A stretch of 64,000 nt of DNA from Natrinema soli. GTDB taxonomy: Archaea; Halobacteriota; Halobacteria; Halobacteriales; Natrialbaceae. Location of the stretch: positions 46,833-110,832 of the forward strand of contig NZ_JAQIVI010000149.1 in NCBI RefSeq assembly GCF_028618695.1, written 5' to 3'. Numbering within the stretch: position 1 is the first letter of the stretch; every line of letters starts with the position of its first letter. The notes beneath the pieces are model-generated. The model did not search any database. It had not been told where the DNA came from and worked only from the letters and a program-made list of their open reading frames with translations. Shown here piece after piece: positions 31,517-39,965 of this stretch. Made by a program: the position numbers and the translations under genes.

Positions 31517-33439
31517 TCACGACGGTGACCCGGCTGAGCCGTCTCTGCGGCGGTCGGCGACACCGATGTACCCACCGTCGTTTTTGACGAGGATTGATTG
31601 GGCGTTGCCGATGGAATCGACGACGGAGACGTCGTGACCGGCGGCGTTCAGTTCGTCGACGACATCGTCGGGTACACCGTCTTCGGCCTGAACCCACGTC
31701 CCGGTCGCGGAGTACACGCGTGGTTCCGCGACAGCGTCGTCGATGTCCATGCCGAACTCGGCGACGTTGAGGAGAATCTGAGAAACGGTGTGGATGATCG
31801 ACCAGCCGCCGGGGGAGCCGACCGTCAGGAAGGGATCACCGTCACGCGTAACGATCGTCGGACTCGTGCTGCTGAGCGGGCGCTTCTCCGGCTGGACCTC
31901 GTTCGGTCCGCCGGGGGTGGAGTCGAAGTCTGTAAGCTCGTTGTTCAGCATGAATCCCCTCCCGGGAACCATGATTCCCGATCCGAACAACTGTTCGATG
32001 GTGCTGGTCCAGGAGACCATGTTCCCCTCGGCGTCGGCCGTCGTGAAGTGCGTCGTCTGCCCGGGATGGCTCACGGCACTGTTCGTGTGGGGTTTGTTGC
32101 GTTCCCCGTTTCGTGCGCCCGAGGCGTTGCTGCCGTGTTTGGTCTGCTCGAGGTCTCTAGGGCTCGTATAATACTGTCCGCCGGGCTGGTACGCGAAGGG
32201 GTCCCCGGGCTCGCGAGTCGCGTCCGTCGCTTTTTCCGGGTCGATAATCTGTCGGCGAGCGTCGACGTACTCGTCGTCGAGCATTCCCTGCCACGGGATG
32301 TCGACGAACTCCTCGTCGCCGAGGTACTCGTTGCGATCGGCAAACACGAGCTGGAACGCTTCGATCAGCCGGTGGTACACGTCGAACGACCGCCGATCGT
32401 ACTGCGCCAGATCGAACGGCTCAAGGAGGGAGAGAATCTGTGCGATGACGTAGCCACCGGATGTCGGCGAACGCATCGTCCGGACAGTGATCTCGTGTGC
32501 GTCACCGTCGCAGGTCTCGTAGGTGGGTCTGGTGATGTTGACGTTGTATCGGCCGAGGTCGTCGACGGTCATGCTCCCGCCAGTCTTTCGGTAGCGTGCT
32601 GCACCCTGAACTGTCTCGGCAATATCTTCTGCAACCCCTCCCGTATAGAACGGGCCGATGCCGTCGTCGCGGATGGTACGGAGGGTGTCAGCGAGGTCCG
32701 GCTGAACGAGTTCGTCGCCCACCTCGAGGGGCTCGCCCCCCGGAGCGAACACTTCTTGAGCAGTCGGTGTGAGTGCCCCATCTTCGACGTTGTCCGCGAT
32801 GGAACTCGCCAGAAACTCGTCGACAGTAACCGTTCGCCCGTCTGGTGCAGCCAACTCGATAGCCGGCTGTATAAGTTCGCTGAGCGCTGTTCGTCCGAAC
32901 CGTTTGACTGCTACGTCAGCGGCCTTCAGCGTCCCGGGGACGCCGACTGCCTTGCCGTTCGTGTGGCGCGCTAAGAACGGGACCTCCTCACCTTGGTTGT
33001 TCAGAAACATATCGGGTTGCGCTCCGAGGGGAGCTCGCTCCCGATTGTCGATCGCGATGATCTCATCCTCTTTGGCACTATAGACGAGCATGAACCCACC
33101 GCCACCGATCCCCGACGAGTGGGGCTGAACAACGTTGAGCGCGAACTGGACAGCGACCGCCGCATCAATTGCGTTCCCCCCGTTCTCGAGAACCTCCACG
33201 CCGGCTTCCGTCGCCTGCGAATGGACGCTCGAGACCATTCCGTCGGCAGCTTCTGTGACGGTATTGGATGTAGACGCTATTTCCGATCGCTCGAATGCGC
33301 TACTGGCTCCGACTGGGACCATGCTGGCTCCCAGCGTGACGCCTGTTCCTTGAAGGAACGTCCGCTTTGTTGTCGTAACGCGTTCTGTGGTATCTTCTGC
33401 CGAGTCATTCGACTCTGCTTTAGGGCCATCTTGTCCCAT
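31517..33439 (-). CDS. ggt: Gamma-glutamyltransferase
   Basis: 640 residues. An N-terminal export signal follows TTKRTFLQGTGVTL (KR rather than RR, so a variant Tat or Sec signal). The family core GMVSSVHSQATEAGVEVLENGGNAIDAAVAVQFAL and SSGIGGGGFML is complete. Autocleavage and catalysis would use Thr462 in GQTTHFTTADAEGN, and SPGGWSIIHTV is near the end. It would cleave gamma-glutamyl bonds of peptides such as gamma-glutamylcysteine and release glutamate outside the cell. It is in the IS6-bounded segment with a TAXI-TRAP uptake system, which suggests a shared scavenging role. Confidence 0.93.
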   Translation of the reverse strand: MGQDGPKAESNDSAEDTTERVTTTKRTFLQGTGVTLGASMVPVGASSAFERSEIASTSNTVTEAADGMVSSVHSQATEAGVEVLENGGNAIDAAVAVQFALNVVQPHSSGIGGGGFMLVYSAKEDEIIAIDNRERAPLGAQPDMFLNNQGEEVPFLARHTNGKAVGVPGTLKAADVAVKRFGRTALSELIQPAIELAAPDGRTVTVDEFLASSIADNVEDGALTPTAQEVFAPGGEPLEVGDELVQPDLADTLRTIRDDGIGPFYTGGVAEDIAETVQGAARYRKTGGSMTVDDLGRYNVNITRPTYETCDGDAHEITVRTMRSPTSGGYVIAQILSLLEPFDLAQYDRRSFDVYHRLIEAFQLVFADRNEYLGDEEFVDIPWQGMLDDEYVDARRQIIDPEKATDATREPGDPFAYQPGGQYYTSPRDLEQTKHGSNASGARNGERNKPHTNSAVSHPGQTTHFTTADAEGNMVSWTSTIEQLFGSGIMVPGRGFMLNNELTDFDSTPGGPNEVQPEKRPLSSTSPTIVTRDGDPFLTVGSPGGWSIIHTVSQILLNVAEFGMDIDDAVAEPRVYSATGTWVQAEDGVPDDVVDELNAAGHDVSVVDSIGNAQSILVKNDGGYIGVADRRRDGSAGSPS

Positions 33440-33783
33440 AGGTGATTGGCATTAGCAACCATGATAAGTATTAGCACTATAGGCGGTGGTAGAAAATAGT
33501 ATAATTTAGTCATGAACGTCTGTTTCTAAGTTATCACCCACAGTGAGCAAGGACGACCTCGGGAATGGGGTGGGATACGTGCCCCACATGATCGTCAACC
33601 CGCAGGAGTACGGATCGGTACAAATCGAACACGCATCCAACGGACTAAGATCCAAGCCTGCGCTTCAGAGACCTGTCTCTGGCCAACTGGCGAGAGTATT
33701 GGCGTTCAATAGCGCGGATGGGACACGTTAGCCGTAATTCTCATTGCACGCGTTAGTTGATAGGGAATCGGTTGAATTAGTCG
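33440..33783. other. Intergenic region upstream of ggt
   Basis: Contains AT-rich promoter sequence (tagtataat at 33,497). A weak 62-codon frame (33,543-33,731, GNGVGYVPHMIVNPQEYGSV) may be a coding scrap. I see nothing else. Confidence 0.35.
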
Positions 33784-34947
33784 TCACTCCGCATACGCTT
33801 CGTGCTCTGGGTTCCACTCCTCCCGCGGCAGTTCTTTCCAGAAGTAATCCCCGCGGGGAGGAATATCATCGGCTGCAGCAGGGTCAACCTCGTAAAGTTC
33901 GTCAGATGCGAGACCCTCTAAGATTTCGTTCATGACCGTGTTGATGATGGTCGTGATCATTCCGTTCCCCGCGTTGCCGAGATCTTCCGCCTGACCGCGG
34001 AACTCGAAGAGGACGCTACCGCGACCTCGAACACCGTGACCGTTCCGTGCAATGTTGGCGGTGGTCCCGCCGGGATAGGTGTCCCAGGTCGTGTGACCAA
34101 GGTCTTTGGTCTCTTGATAGGCATGTGCGGAAATCTTCCGCGAGAGGTTCACCGCCGCTTCGGGCGCTGCCTCGTTGAGAGGCCACAGCGTCGACGCGTT
34201 GATTAGCTCGCAGTCTTCGTTCCGATAGGTACCCTGGTGATGCCAGTCACAGATAATGTCAGCGTCAACCTCCGCAGTCCTGTCGAGCATCGCCTGCGTC
34301 TCAGGTGACGGGTTCTCATCTGGAATCAGATCTGGGTTGATACCATCGGCGTCGGCAAGGACATCCGGGTCGATACCGAAATAGTGCTGCCGGTTCGGAT
34401 CGACCGGACCACACTGATCCGGTCCAAAGTACGGACCGTCGTGACAGATGTCCTCCGGCCGCGCGTTTTCTCGCTGTGGCATCTCGTTGTCGTCCGCCGG
34501 CGCCCAACCGTCGGGGTTGTGTCGTGGGATGACGTGGAGTGTCAGTTCATCAAGGATCTTGTCGACCTGGCGTCCTCCAGCGGCGAACTTCTGAAGGAGT
34601 TTCAGGACGGCCTCTGTCGTGTGCTGCTCGTTGCCGTGTTGCTGAGTCACATAGAAGACGTCGGTGTCACCCCCGTCGATGCGTACATAGGGGATGGGTC
34701 GTCCCTCCCACGTCTCGCCGATCGGTTCGTACTCAAGGTTGCTCTTTGTATCGAGTTTCTCGAGCGTGTTGTAGAGTGTCTCGTTGCTCGTGAACGAGTT
34801 ATAGTTGATGTTCGCCGTCTCTGGTGGGAACGGACCACCTGGCTTGATAAAGTCACCTGGACAGTCGTCGGCGCTGACAGTAACCGTCCCGACTATTCCT
34901 GCTCCTGCGATACCGCCGATGGTCTTGAGTATGTTACGTCTTCGCAT
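33784..34947 (-). CDS. Secreted M14-family zinc carboxypeptidase
   Basis: 387 residues. A Tat signal, MRRRNILKTIGGIAGAGIVG, begins at the chosen start (34,947). Zinc and substrate residues of M14 are visible: His104 and Glu107 in QQHGNEQH, Arg142/Asn144 in PRHNPDGW, DPNRQHYF at 183-190, His in CDWHHQG and the catalytic Glu in LFEFRGQ. It would remove C-terminal amino acids or cleave amide bonds outside the cell. With GGT and the TRAP transporter in the same segment it fits peptide breakdown and uptake. Confidence 0.9.
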   Translation of the reverse strand: MRRRNILKTIGGIAGAGIVGTVTVSADDCPGDFIKPGGPFPPETANINYNSFTSNETLYNTLEKLDTKSNLEYEPIGETWEGRPIPYVRIDGGDTDVFYVTQQHGNEQHTTEAVLKLLQKFAAGGRQVDKILDELTLHVIPRHNPDGWAPADDNEMPQRENARPEDICHDGPYFGPDQCGPVDPNRQHYFGIDPDVLADADGINPDLIPDENPSPETQAMLDRTAEVDADIICDWHHQGTYRNEDCELINASTLWPLNEAAPEAAVNLSRKISAHAYQETKDLGHTTWDTYPGGTTANIARNGHGVRGRGSVLFEFRGQAEDLGNAGNGMITTIINTVMNEILEGLASDELYEVDPAAADDIPPRGDYFWKELPREEWNPEHEAYAE

Positions 34948-34992
34948 AATTCTAATTACCATACATCATTACTATTGATAAATCTTCTGCAC

Positions 34993-35734
34993 GGCACTGT
35001 CTAGTTGAGCACCTCCACTGGCGTCTATCCGTTAAGTGATTGGTGCGGTCGTTGTACATTGTAGTAGTGTCTAAACTGCTCAATCCATTCTCTGACGCTC
35101 GCCCGACTGCCCACCCATGAATTATGGAAGCGGTCAACGCGCATCTTCAAGGTGTGAAACCACTTTTCGATCAGGTTTCGATCAACGTAGTCGAGCTGGC
35201 CGCTCAATTCCAATCGGGAGAGGGAAGTCAGATAGCCATAGCTATCAACGAGAAACACCGCCTCGGAGAGATCGTGTTTCTCGGTCAACTTATACAGGAA
35301 CGCAGTGGCTGGATCTGTGCCCCGTCGTCCGAAGACTGCGATATCGAGAATCAACCGCGAATCTAAGTCGATTGCAGCATATACCCAAGACCAATCGCCG
35401 TTGGTCTTGACAACGGTCTCATCAATGGCGACCTGCGACGGCGAAGTCGTCGGCGGGTCTGGTACGCTGTCAGCCAGCCGATGTACCCAGTGCCAGATTG
35501 CTCGATGAGAGCGTTCAACGCCGAGCAAACGAAGAATAGCTTGTGCCTCTCGAAGCGAACAGCCGGTCGCGTGGAGTCGAACTGCGAACACCCTGACGCA
35601 ATCGCCGTCCGATCTCGCTCCCAAGATTCATCAAATTCCGCTACGTAGCACTCGCTGAGCAGGTCTGCGAGCTGCATGGCCAAACTAGCTCTACGACCTG
35701 CTCGCTTCTCAAACTGCGCTAACTAGACGGTGCC
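34993..35734 (-). mobile_element. IS6-family element, degenerate copy
   Basis: 742 bp, ends ggcactgtctagtt (34,993) and aactagacggtgcc (35,721-35,734), inverted repeats with one mismatch in 14. The left flank has no matching duplication of its own. The outer right flank TACGGAAT matches the left flank of the copy at 25,536. It is the probable source of the related remnants at 1,718 and 3,019. Confidence 0.85.
35001..35683 (-). pseudogene. Broken IS6-family transposase
   Basis: MAMQLADLLSECYVAEFDES starts one frame; near 35,610 it must shift to CVRVFAVRLHATGCSLREAQ and continue through VAIDETVVKTNG, FLVDSYGYLT and NLIEKWFHTLKM (complete DDE triad). A TAG replaces a codon after PHQSLNG, just before TPVEVLN and the true stop. 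One frameshift and one nonsense codon make it inactive unless recoded. Confidence 0.85.
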
Positions 35735-35742
35735 TACGGAAT
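35735..35742. repeat. 8-bp target duplication, right copy (TACGGAAT)
   Basis: Directly adjoins the outer right terminus of the degenerate IS6 copy. It is identical in sequence and orientation to 25,528-25,535. Confidence 0.7.
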
Positions 35743-35812
35743 CGAACCCTCTTATTCGGTAATTGTATGAAGGTTTATTACGCGACTGTATCAAGCCACT
35801 CTCGAGAGCAGA

Positions 35813-36421
35813 ATGAATACTAGAGGCGACGGTGATGTCGACCTTTCTCCGAGAGAGATCGTTCTTCTGAAAGTCCGGATGGATAACCCGACGGCCCCCG
35901 TTCGGGAAATTAGAGGAATTCTTGCGGAGGAGTACGAAATTGAACTGTCACACAACCGGGTGAACGAACTTCTCCACGATCTGTCTGACAGAGACGTCTT
36001 CCGCGAGTCCATTCTTCCCAATAAACGAATTCTCGATTATCACAGCTTTCGAATCGCGTTTCACTACCCCAACTTCGAGCAGCAGTGGGAAGCATGCTAC
36101 TGGGAACTCATGGAGGACCCGCATGTCGTCATGTTCTGTAACGCGGATAGCAGCTACCATTGGCAGCTTCTCATGCAGTTCAACACTGACAGCGAGGCGG
36201 AGCGATGGATGCACCACTTCTTCAAAAAGCACGGATCGCTCATCGCGCAGTTCGATAACACGAAGCTCACAACGGTGCACAAATTCCACGCCAATTCCTC
36301 CGTCTTCGACGAAAAGCTCTGGCAGACGGAAGCAGGGCGGGAATATCTACAAAGCGCACAGGAAGGCCACAACGACGAAGAGACCATCGCCACCGACGGG
36401 AGCGGCGACACGCCACCGTAG
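35813..36421 (+). CDS. Lrp/AsnC-like winged-helix regulator
   Basis: 202 residues. The N-terminal winged helix LSPREIVLLKVRMDNPTAPVREIRGILAEEYEIELSHNRVNELLHDL precedes a C-terminal alpha/beta ligand domain (HYPNFEQQWEACYWELM, VVMFCNADSSYHWQLLMQF) resembling the RAM domain of Lrp proteins. Such regulators sense amino acids or similar small molecules. A TATA-like gtttatta lies about 40 bp upstream. Target unknown; it adjoins the end of the IS6 segment. Confidence 0.7.
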   Translation: MNTRGDGDVDLSPREIVLLKVRMDNPTAPVREIRGILAEEYEIELSHNRVNELLHDLSDRDVFRESILPNKRILDYHSFRIAFHYPNFEQQWEACYWELMEDPHVVMFCNADSSYHWQLLMQFNTDSEAERWMHHFFKKHGSLIAQFDNTKLTTVHKFHANSSVFDEKLWQTEAGREYLQSAQEGHNDEETIATDGSGDTPP

Positions 36422-36599
36422 GCCGCCACGACCGGTACTCGAGGAGCAAATCCTCCCGTTTCCGGCGAGGAGGTTGTCACTGGCCTGTTTGACGCATTGC
36501 CTGAAGAATAATTTTCCATCTTCTCAGCACTCTTGGCGGTAGAGTTCCTCTCATATCGCCCGAAAGTATTACAAATACATTTGTTATAGTAGTTGATGC

Positions 36600-36896
36600 A
36601 TGAGTCCGCCAACAGACGACTTCCTGATTCTGCGGGAGCTTCCGGAGCCGATTACGACCGACGAATTGGATGCGGCAGCGGAGCAATCCGGAGAGACGCT
36701 GAACGAACTCCGTGAGGAGGGTGTCGGCATCCGCTGGGTCGATTCGGAGGTGTTAACGAACGAAAACGGAGCGATTGTCGGAACGTTCTGTCACTACAGC
36801 GCGGAAAGCGAGGACGCAGTCCGCGAACACGCTGACCGAGCTGGGCTTCCAGCAACAAAAATCACGCGTCGAGGTGAACCCCTGTCGGGAGAATGA
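36600..36896 (+). CDS. DUF4242 family protein (SCO4226-like)
   Basis: 98 residues. FLILRELPEPITTDELDAAAEQ, IRWVDSEVL, GTFCHYSAESEDAVREHADRAGLPATKI fits the small ferredoxin-like DUF4242 fold, known from a nickel-binding Streptomyces protein. Its end overlaps the methyltransferase start by 4 bp, so the two act together in a transcript. Confidence 0.75.
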   Translation: MSPPTDDFLILRELPEPITTDELDAAAEQSGETLNELREEGVGIRWVDSEVLTNENGAIVGTFCHYSAESEDAVREHADRAGLPATKITRRGEPLSGE

Positions 36897-37684
36897 GAGG
36901 CGGGGAACCGACTCCGTCGCATCGGTATAATTTCGGGCTGTATCACTGGCGAGAACGCGGTCGCCGACTGGTGTTGGGTTTGCTGGCCGTTATAACGGGC
37001 CTCGCCATTGGCCAGTCCGAGCGTCGACCTCGAGGACGGACCGCGATCGCAGTCGCCCTCGTATTGGTCTGCTGGGGAGGTGCAACCGTCCGGTCGGCAG
37101 CGATGTCGCTGCTTTCCCCGCCGCCTTGGGTACTCGATCGCGAAAAGTACGAGGCACTGGCCGCCGAAATCCCGCTTTCGGAGTCCGAGCGGGTACTCGA
37201 TATCGGATGTGGAACCGGGCGGTCCCTCGTCGGACTCGCACCCGCCATCCCCGACCACTGCTCGCTTCTCGCCGTCGACGTGTTCGACGATCGGATCATT
37301 CTCGGCAATGGACCGCGTTTAGCGAGCCGGAACGCACGGCTTGCCGGCGTCGATGCGACCCCGATACGAGGAGACGCTGCACGTATCCCACTGGCGGCGG
37401 ATACCGTCGACACCGTGACGCTCTGTCGCGTGCTCCACGACCTTTCGGCTACCGATGCCCGCGAGGCACTCACCGAAGCACATCGCGTCTGTACGCCCGG
37501 TGGGACGGTCGGCGTGCTCGCACTTCCGTACCCGCACAATGAGGCTGCCAAGCCGGCGGCCTATTGGGGGGAACTAGTCGCTGAAGCCGGACTCACCGTC
37601 AGTGACGTAGTCGAACGTGACGACGGGTACGTCATTGTTGTCGGCACTGTCCCGAGCGATCGAGCAGTCCGCGCGAGAAAATAG
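36893..37684 (+). CDS. Membrane-associated class I SAM methyltransferase
   Basis: 263 residues. One or two hydrophobic segments at the N-terminus (LVLGLLAVITGLAIGQ, TAIAVALVLVCWGGAT) precede a Rossmann methyltransferase with SAM motif VLDIGCGTGRSL, acidic LLAVDVF, then GDAARIPLAADTVDTVTLCRVLHDL. Substrate unknown; a lipid or quinone-like target would suit the membrane anchor. Overlaps the DUF4242 gene. Confidence 0.8.
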   Translation: MRGGEPTPSHRYNFGLYHWRERGRRLVLGLLAVITGLAIGQSERRPRGRTAIAVALVLVCWGGATVRSAAMSLLSPPPWVLDREKYEALAAEIPLSESERVLDIGCGTGRSLVGLAPAIPDHCSLLAVDVFDDRIILGNGPRLASRNARLAGVDATPIRGDAARIPLAADTVDTVTLCRVLHDLSATDAREALTEAHRVCTPGGTVGVLALPYPHNEAAKPAAYWGELVAEAGLTVSDVVERDDGYVIVVGTVPSDRAVRARK

Positions 37685-37828
37685 CCTCCCCGTTATTCGA
37701 CGATATATGGATTTCCCGCCAGCGAAGTTCGAGTATCCCAGGTGTAGTGCCATCGTTAGAACGGCTGGAACGCCGAAGACGGCCGCTTCGAGAAAGCCGC
37801 AGACCAGGACCGTAACGATCGATATCAT
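37574..37828 (-). CDS. Possible small membrane protein (weak)
   Basis: 84 codons starting MISIVTVLVCGFLEAAVFGV, with one hydrophobic helix, then YRRITGRLF and a tail antisense to the methyltransferase C-terminus. The first half is believable and the second half overlaps a real gene. It may be chance. Confidence 0.2.
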   Translation of the reverse strand: MISIVTVLVCGFLEAAVFGVPAVLTMALHLGYSNFAGGKSIYRRITGRLFSRADCSIARDSADNNDVPVVTFDYVTDGESGFSD

Positions 37829-38025
37829 TGCCGTGTCCTTCGAAGAGGCACTCGAGGCGGTCGATCGCGAACACGATGGACCGACCCAGCGCGCGTTCCG
37901 ATCCGCTGCTCGAACTCAATGACGCCAGCGAGTAGCGTCGGTTCCTCCTCCGATTGACCACACGCGCTGAAACGGGTATCGTCCGTGGAAATAAATGGGT
38001 ACACATCGATGTTCATTGTGAACGT
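37685..38025. other. Gap between methyltransferase and ferredoxin
   Basis: No firm gene apart from the weak minus frame above. Close to the ferredoxin start there is aaataaatggg (37,989), a possible TATA box 30-35 bp upstream. Confidence 0.35.
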
Positions 38026-38508
38026 ATGTCTGACGATCGAGAGCTGCCGAACATCAAAGCCGGACGCGGAGGGGATCGAAGCCTGGACCAGGCGGAAGAC
38101 GACGAGACTGCCACCGTGGAGTACCTCAGCTACGGAGCGTTGCAGCGCCACGGGTGGAGTCGCGACGACGAGACCCTTTTCGAGAAGGCGGCTGCGGCCG
38201 ACCTTACCGACCGCGAGTACGGGACGATAGCGATCAGTAAGAACGAGTATCTCCTCGACGGGGCCGAGAACGCGGACCACAACTGGCCGTTCGAGTGCCG
38301 GGCCGCCTCCTGTGCAAACTGCTGTGCGTTCCTCGTCGAGGGCGACCTCGAGATGGATATGAACCTGTTTCTGACCGACGAGGAAGTCGACGAGCGGAAC
38401 CTTCGACTGACGTGCGTGGCAAAACCCGCGAGCGACGAACTGAAGGTTATCTACGAGGCCAGGCGCGCCGACTACCTTCAGAACGTCGTCGGCGAACGGG
38501 AAGTCTAG
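38026..38508 (+). CDS. Halophilic-type 2Fe-2S ferredoxin
   Basis: 160 residues. An acidic N-terminal extension is followed by the plant-type ferredoxin fold: DREYGTIAISKNEYLLDGAE, then the cluster cysteines ECRAASCANC (Cys-x4-Cys-x2-Cys) and the fourth Cys in RLTCVAKP. A hyperacidic insertion is typical of haloarchaeal ferredoxins. It carries electrons for 2-oxoacid oxidoreductases and other enzymes. The start MSDDREL is chosen because the fold and acidity begin there. Confidence 0.92.
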   Translation: MSDDRELPNIKAGRGGDRSLDQAEDDETATVEYLSYGALQRHGWSRDDETLFEKAAAADLTDREYGTIAISKNEYLLDGAENADHNWPFECRAASCANCCAFLVEGDLEMDMNLFLTDEEVDERNLRLTCVAKPASDELKVIYEARRADYLQNVVGEREV

Positions 38509-38607
38509 CGCTGCTTCCGTCCGGTTCTACTGCGAGGATAGCGCTGCTCCGGCCCTCGGGTCGGGCGACGATGGAAAGCCCTCGTCCCCCCGCCGGGACG
38601 CTCGTGC

Positions 38608-39105
38608 CTATTTCTCGTTCGGGTCCGCTCCCTGAATCGCCGCTGCCAGCCGCTCGTTGGGAGCGGTGTCAGCGATAAGCCGATCGTTCTCGTAGCGACG
38701 GACCGTCGAGAGGTCGACATCGTCCTCGAGGGAGTCGAGGATCGCCACGAGCAAGAGCGCCTGCCTGTCGAGGCGGTCCTCGAGCGCGTTGATATTGTTG
38801 AACGCTTTCTCGGCGAACGCCGTGAGTGATTCCGAGAATTCGGAGAGCTTCGCCTCGTTCTGTTTGACCTTCCGCTCGTTCAGACTGATGCGAGCAAAGT
38901 CGTCGACCGTCTCGATCTGTCGCTCGAGCGCGTCGAGTTCGTCACGCAATTCGTTCGTCTGTGATTCGACGAGCTCTTCGATCAATCCTTCGACGGCCCC
39001 CGTCTCGGACGGGGTATCGCCGTCTCCAGCGTCGTTCGTCTCAGTGGTCGTCGACTGTTCGGTCCCGTTTCGAGGCGTCTGTCGGTAATGATCTGTTGGC
39101 GACAT
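38608..39105 (-). CDS. Coiled-coil hypothetical protein
   Basis: 165 residues. An acidic disordered N-terminus precedes long helices with heptad character: LIEELVESQTNELRDELDAL, ERQIETVDDFARISLNERK and FNNINALEDRLDRQALLLVA. No membrane segment. Probably a structural or scaffold protein of haloarchaeal lineage. Not recognised. Confidence 0.65.
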   Translation of the reverse strand: MSPTDHYRQTPRNGTEQSTTTETNDAGDGDTPSETGAVEGLIEELVESQTNELRDELDALERQIETVDDFARISLNERKVKQNEAKLSEFSESLTAFAEKAFNNINALEDRLDRQALLLVAILDSLEDDVDLSTVRRYENDRLIADTAPNERLAAAIQGADPNEK

Positions 39106-39196
39106 ATGGCACAAATCAACACACAGCACGATATAAGTTATCACTGTTCACAGGATTATTCGGTGCCGGCGATGTCAGGGGAGTACGGAATGGAAC

Positions 39197-39352
39197 TCAT
39201 TCGCGTTCGATGCGACTCGCCAGACTTCGGAGCTGATCCGCTTCGGCCGACGCTCCGTCCGCTTCTTTCTCGTCCGCGAACGTACGGAGTGCGCGAACGA
39301 CGTCACGTTTCTCCCGTCCGGTAAGTTCGATAGTGAGTGTGTTCGGTGCCAT
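39197..39352 (-). CDS. Small helical protein
   Basis: 51 residues: MAPNTLTIELTGREKRDVVR, then LRTFADEKEADG and LRSLASRIERE. A beta strand followed by two helices looks like a small haloarchaeal regulator-like protein. Good acidic/basic balance and ATG start; family not recognised. Confidence 0.6.
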   Translation of the reverse strand: MAPNTLTIELTGREKRDVVRALRTFADEKEADGASAEADQLRSLASRIERE

Positions 39353-39643
39353 GGCAGGGTGAGGACGGGATGAGATACGTGCCGCTGGGTTTCATAGACT
39401 GCGGTGAGTTGCGGGCTCGACGACGGCGAATATACCGTCGAACAGTGGTCGATGACCGCTTGATCGCGTGACGTGGCCTCGCCGAAAACGACGACTGGGT
39501 AACTGCGACCGATACGAGAACGGGGTATCCAACGGTCGCTACAGCCGGAAACGACCGCTCGAGGAGCCACTGCGACTTCTGCGCCCCGCAGGCACACTTT
39601 TGCAAGCAAGAGGCCGAACCGTACTCGACGGCAGTATCCGATA

Positions 39644-39964
39644 ATGAACCAGCCGATAGACGCCCGCTGCGTCGACTGCGGTGAGAGATTCCCCCGGAGA
39701 CTCGGTGAAAGAGCGAGTGGTGACGGGCTCACCTGTCCGACCTGTGGCCACGGCATCGTCCAGGGCATTCCGCAAAAGCAAACGTCGCTCGGTACTCGCC
39801 AGAACGCTCGGTGTAGACGCTGCGGGGCGACGTTCCCCCACGTGAAATCGAGGACGGCGATCAAGGGCGTGTTAGCTTGTCCTACCTGTGAATCACCGGG
39901 CGACGTGATGCGACTCGATGCGACCGATGATTCGACGACACGAAAAATAACAACTAGCGGTTGA
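39644..39964 (+). CDS. Double zinc-ribbon protein
   Basis: 106 residues. Two treble-clef-like ribbons: CVDCGERFP with CPTCGHGI, and CRRCGATFPH with CPTCESPGD. It probably binds nucleic acid or protein in the cytoplasm. The antisense frame 39,175-39,969 is only a shadow. The gene lies convergent to the quinoprotein dehydrogenase. Confidence 0.8.
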   Translation: MNQPIDARCVDCGERFPRRLGERASGDGLTCPTCGHGIVQGIPQKQTSLGTRQNARCRRCGATFPHVKSRTAIKGVLACPTCESPGDVMRLDATDDSTTRKITTSG

Positions 39965-39965
39965 C

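Larger units (their letters stand above)
25536..35734. mobile_element. Candidate IS6-bounded composite transposon (10.2 kb)
   Basis: Two IS6-family copies in opposite orientation form the ends. The outer termini are ggcactgtctag (left) and its inverse ctagacggtgcc (right). The same 8 bp, TACGGAAT, directly flanks both outer ends. Cargo: TAXI binding protein, DUF1850 protein, fused TRAP permease, an ISH-type fragment, gamma-glutamyltransferase and an M14 peptidase. The two transposases differ in sequence, so this is not a simple composite of identical IS copies, and the right one is broken. The left one appears intact. Confidence 0.65.

Noticed and set aside
31598..32974. 458-codon plus frame opposite gamma-glutamyltransferase
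   Set aside because: Shadow of a gene with complete family motifs on the other strand.
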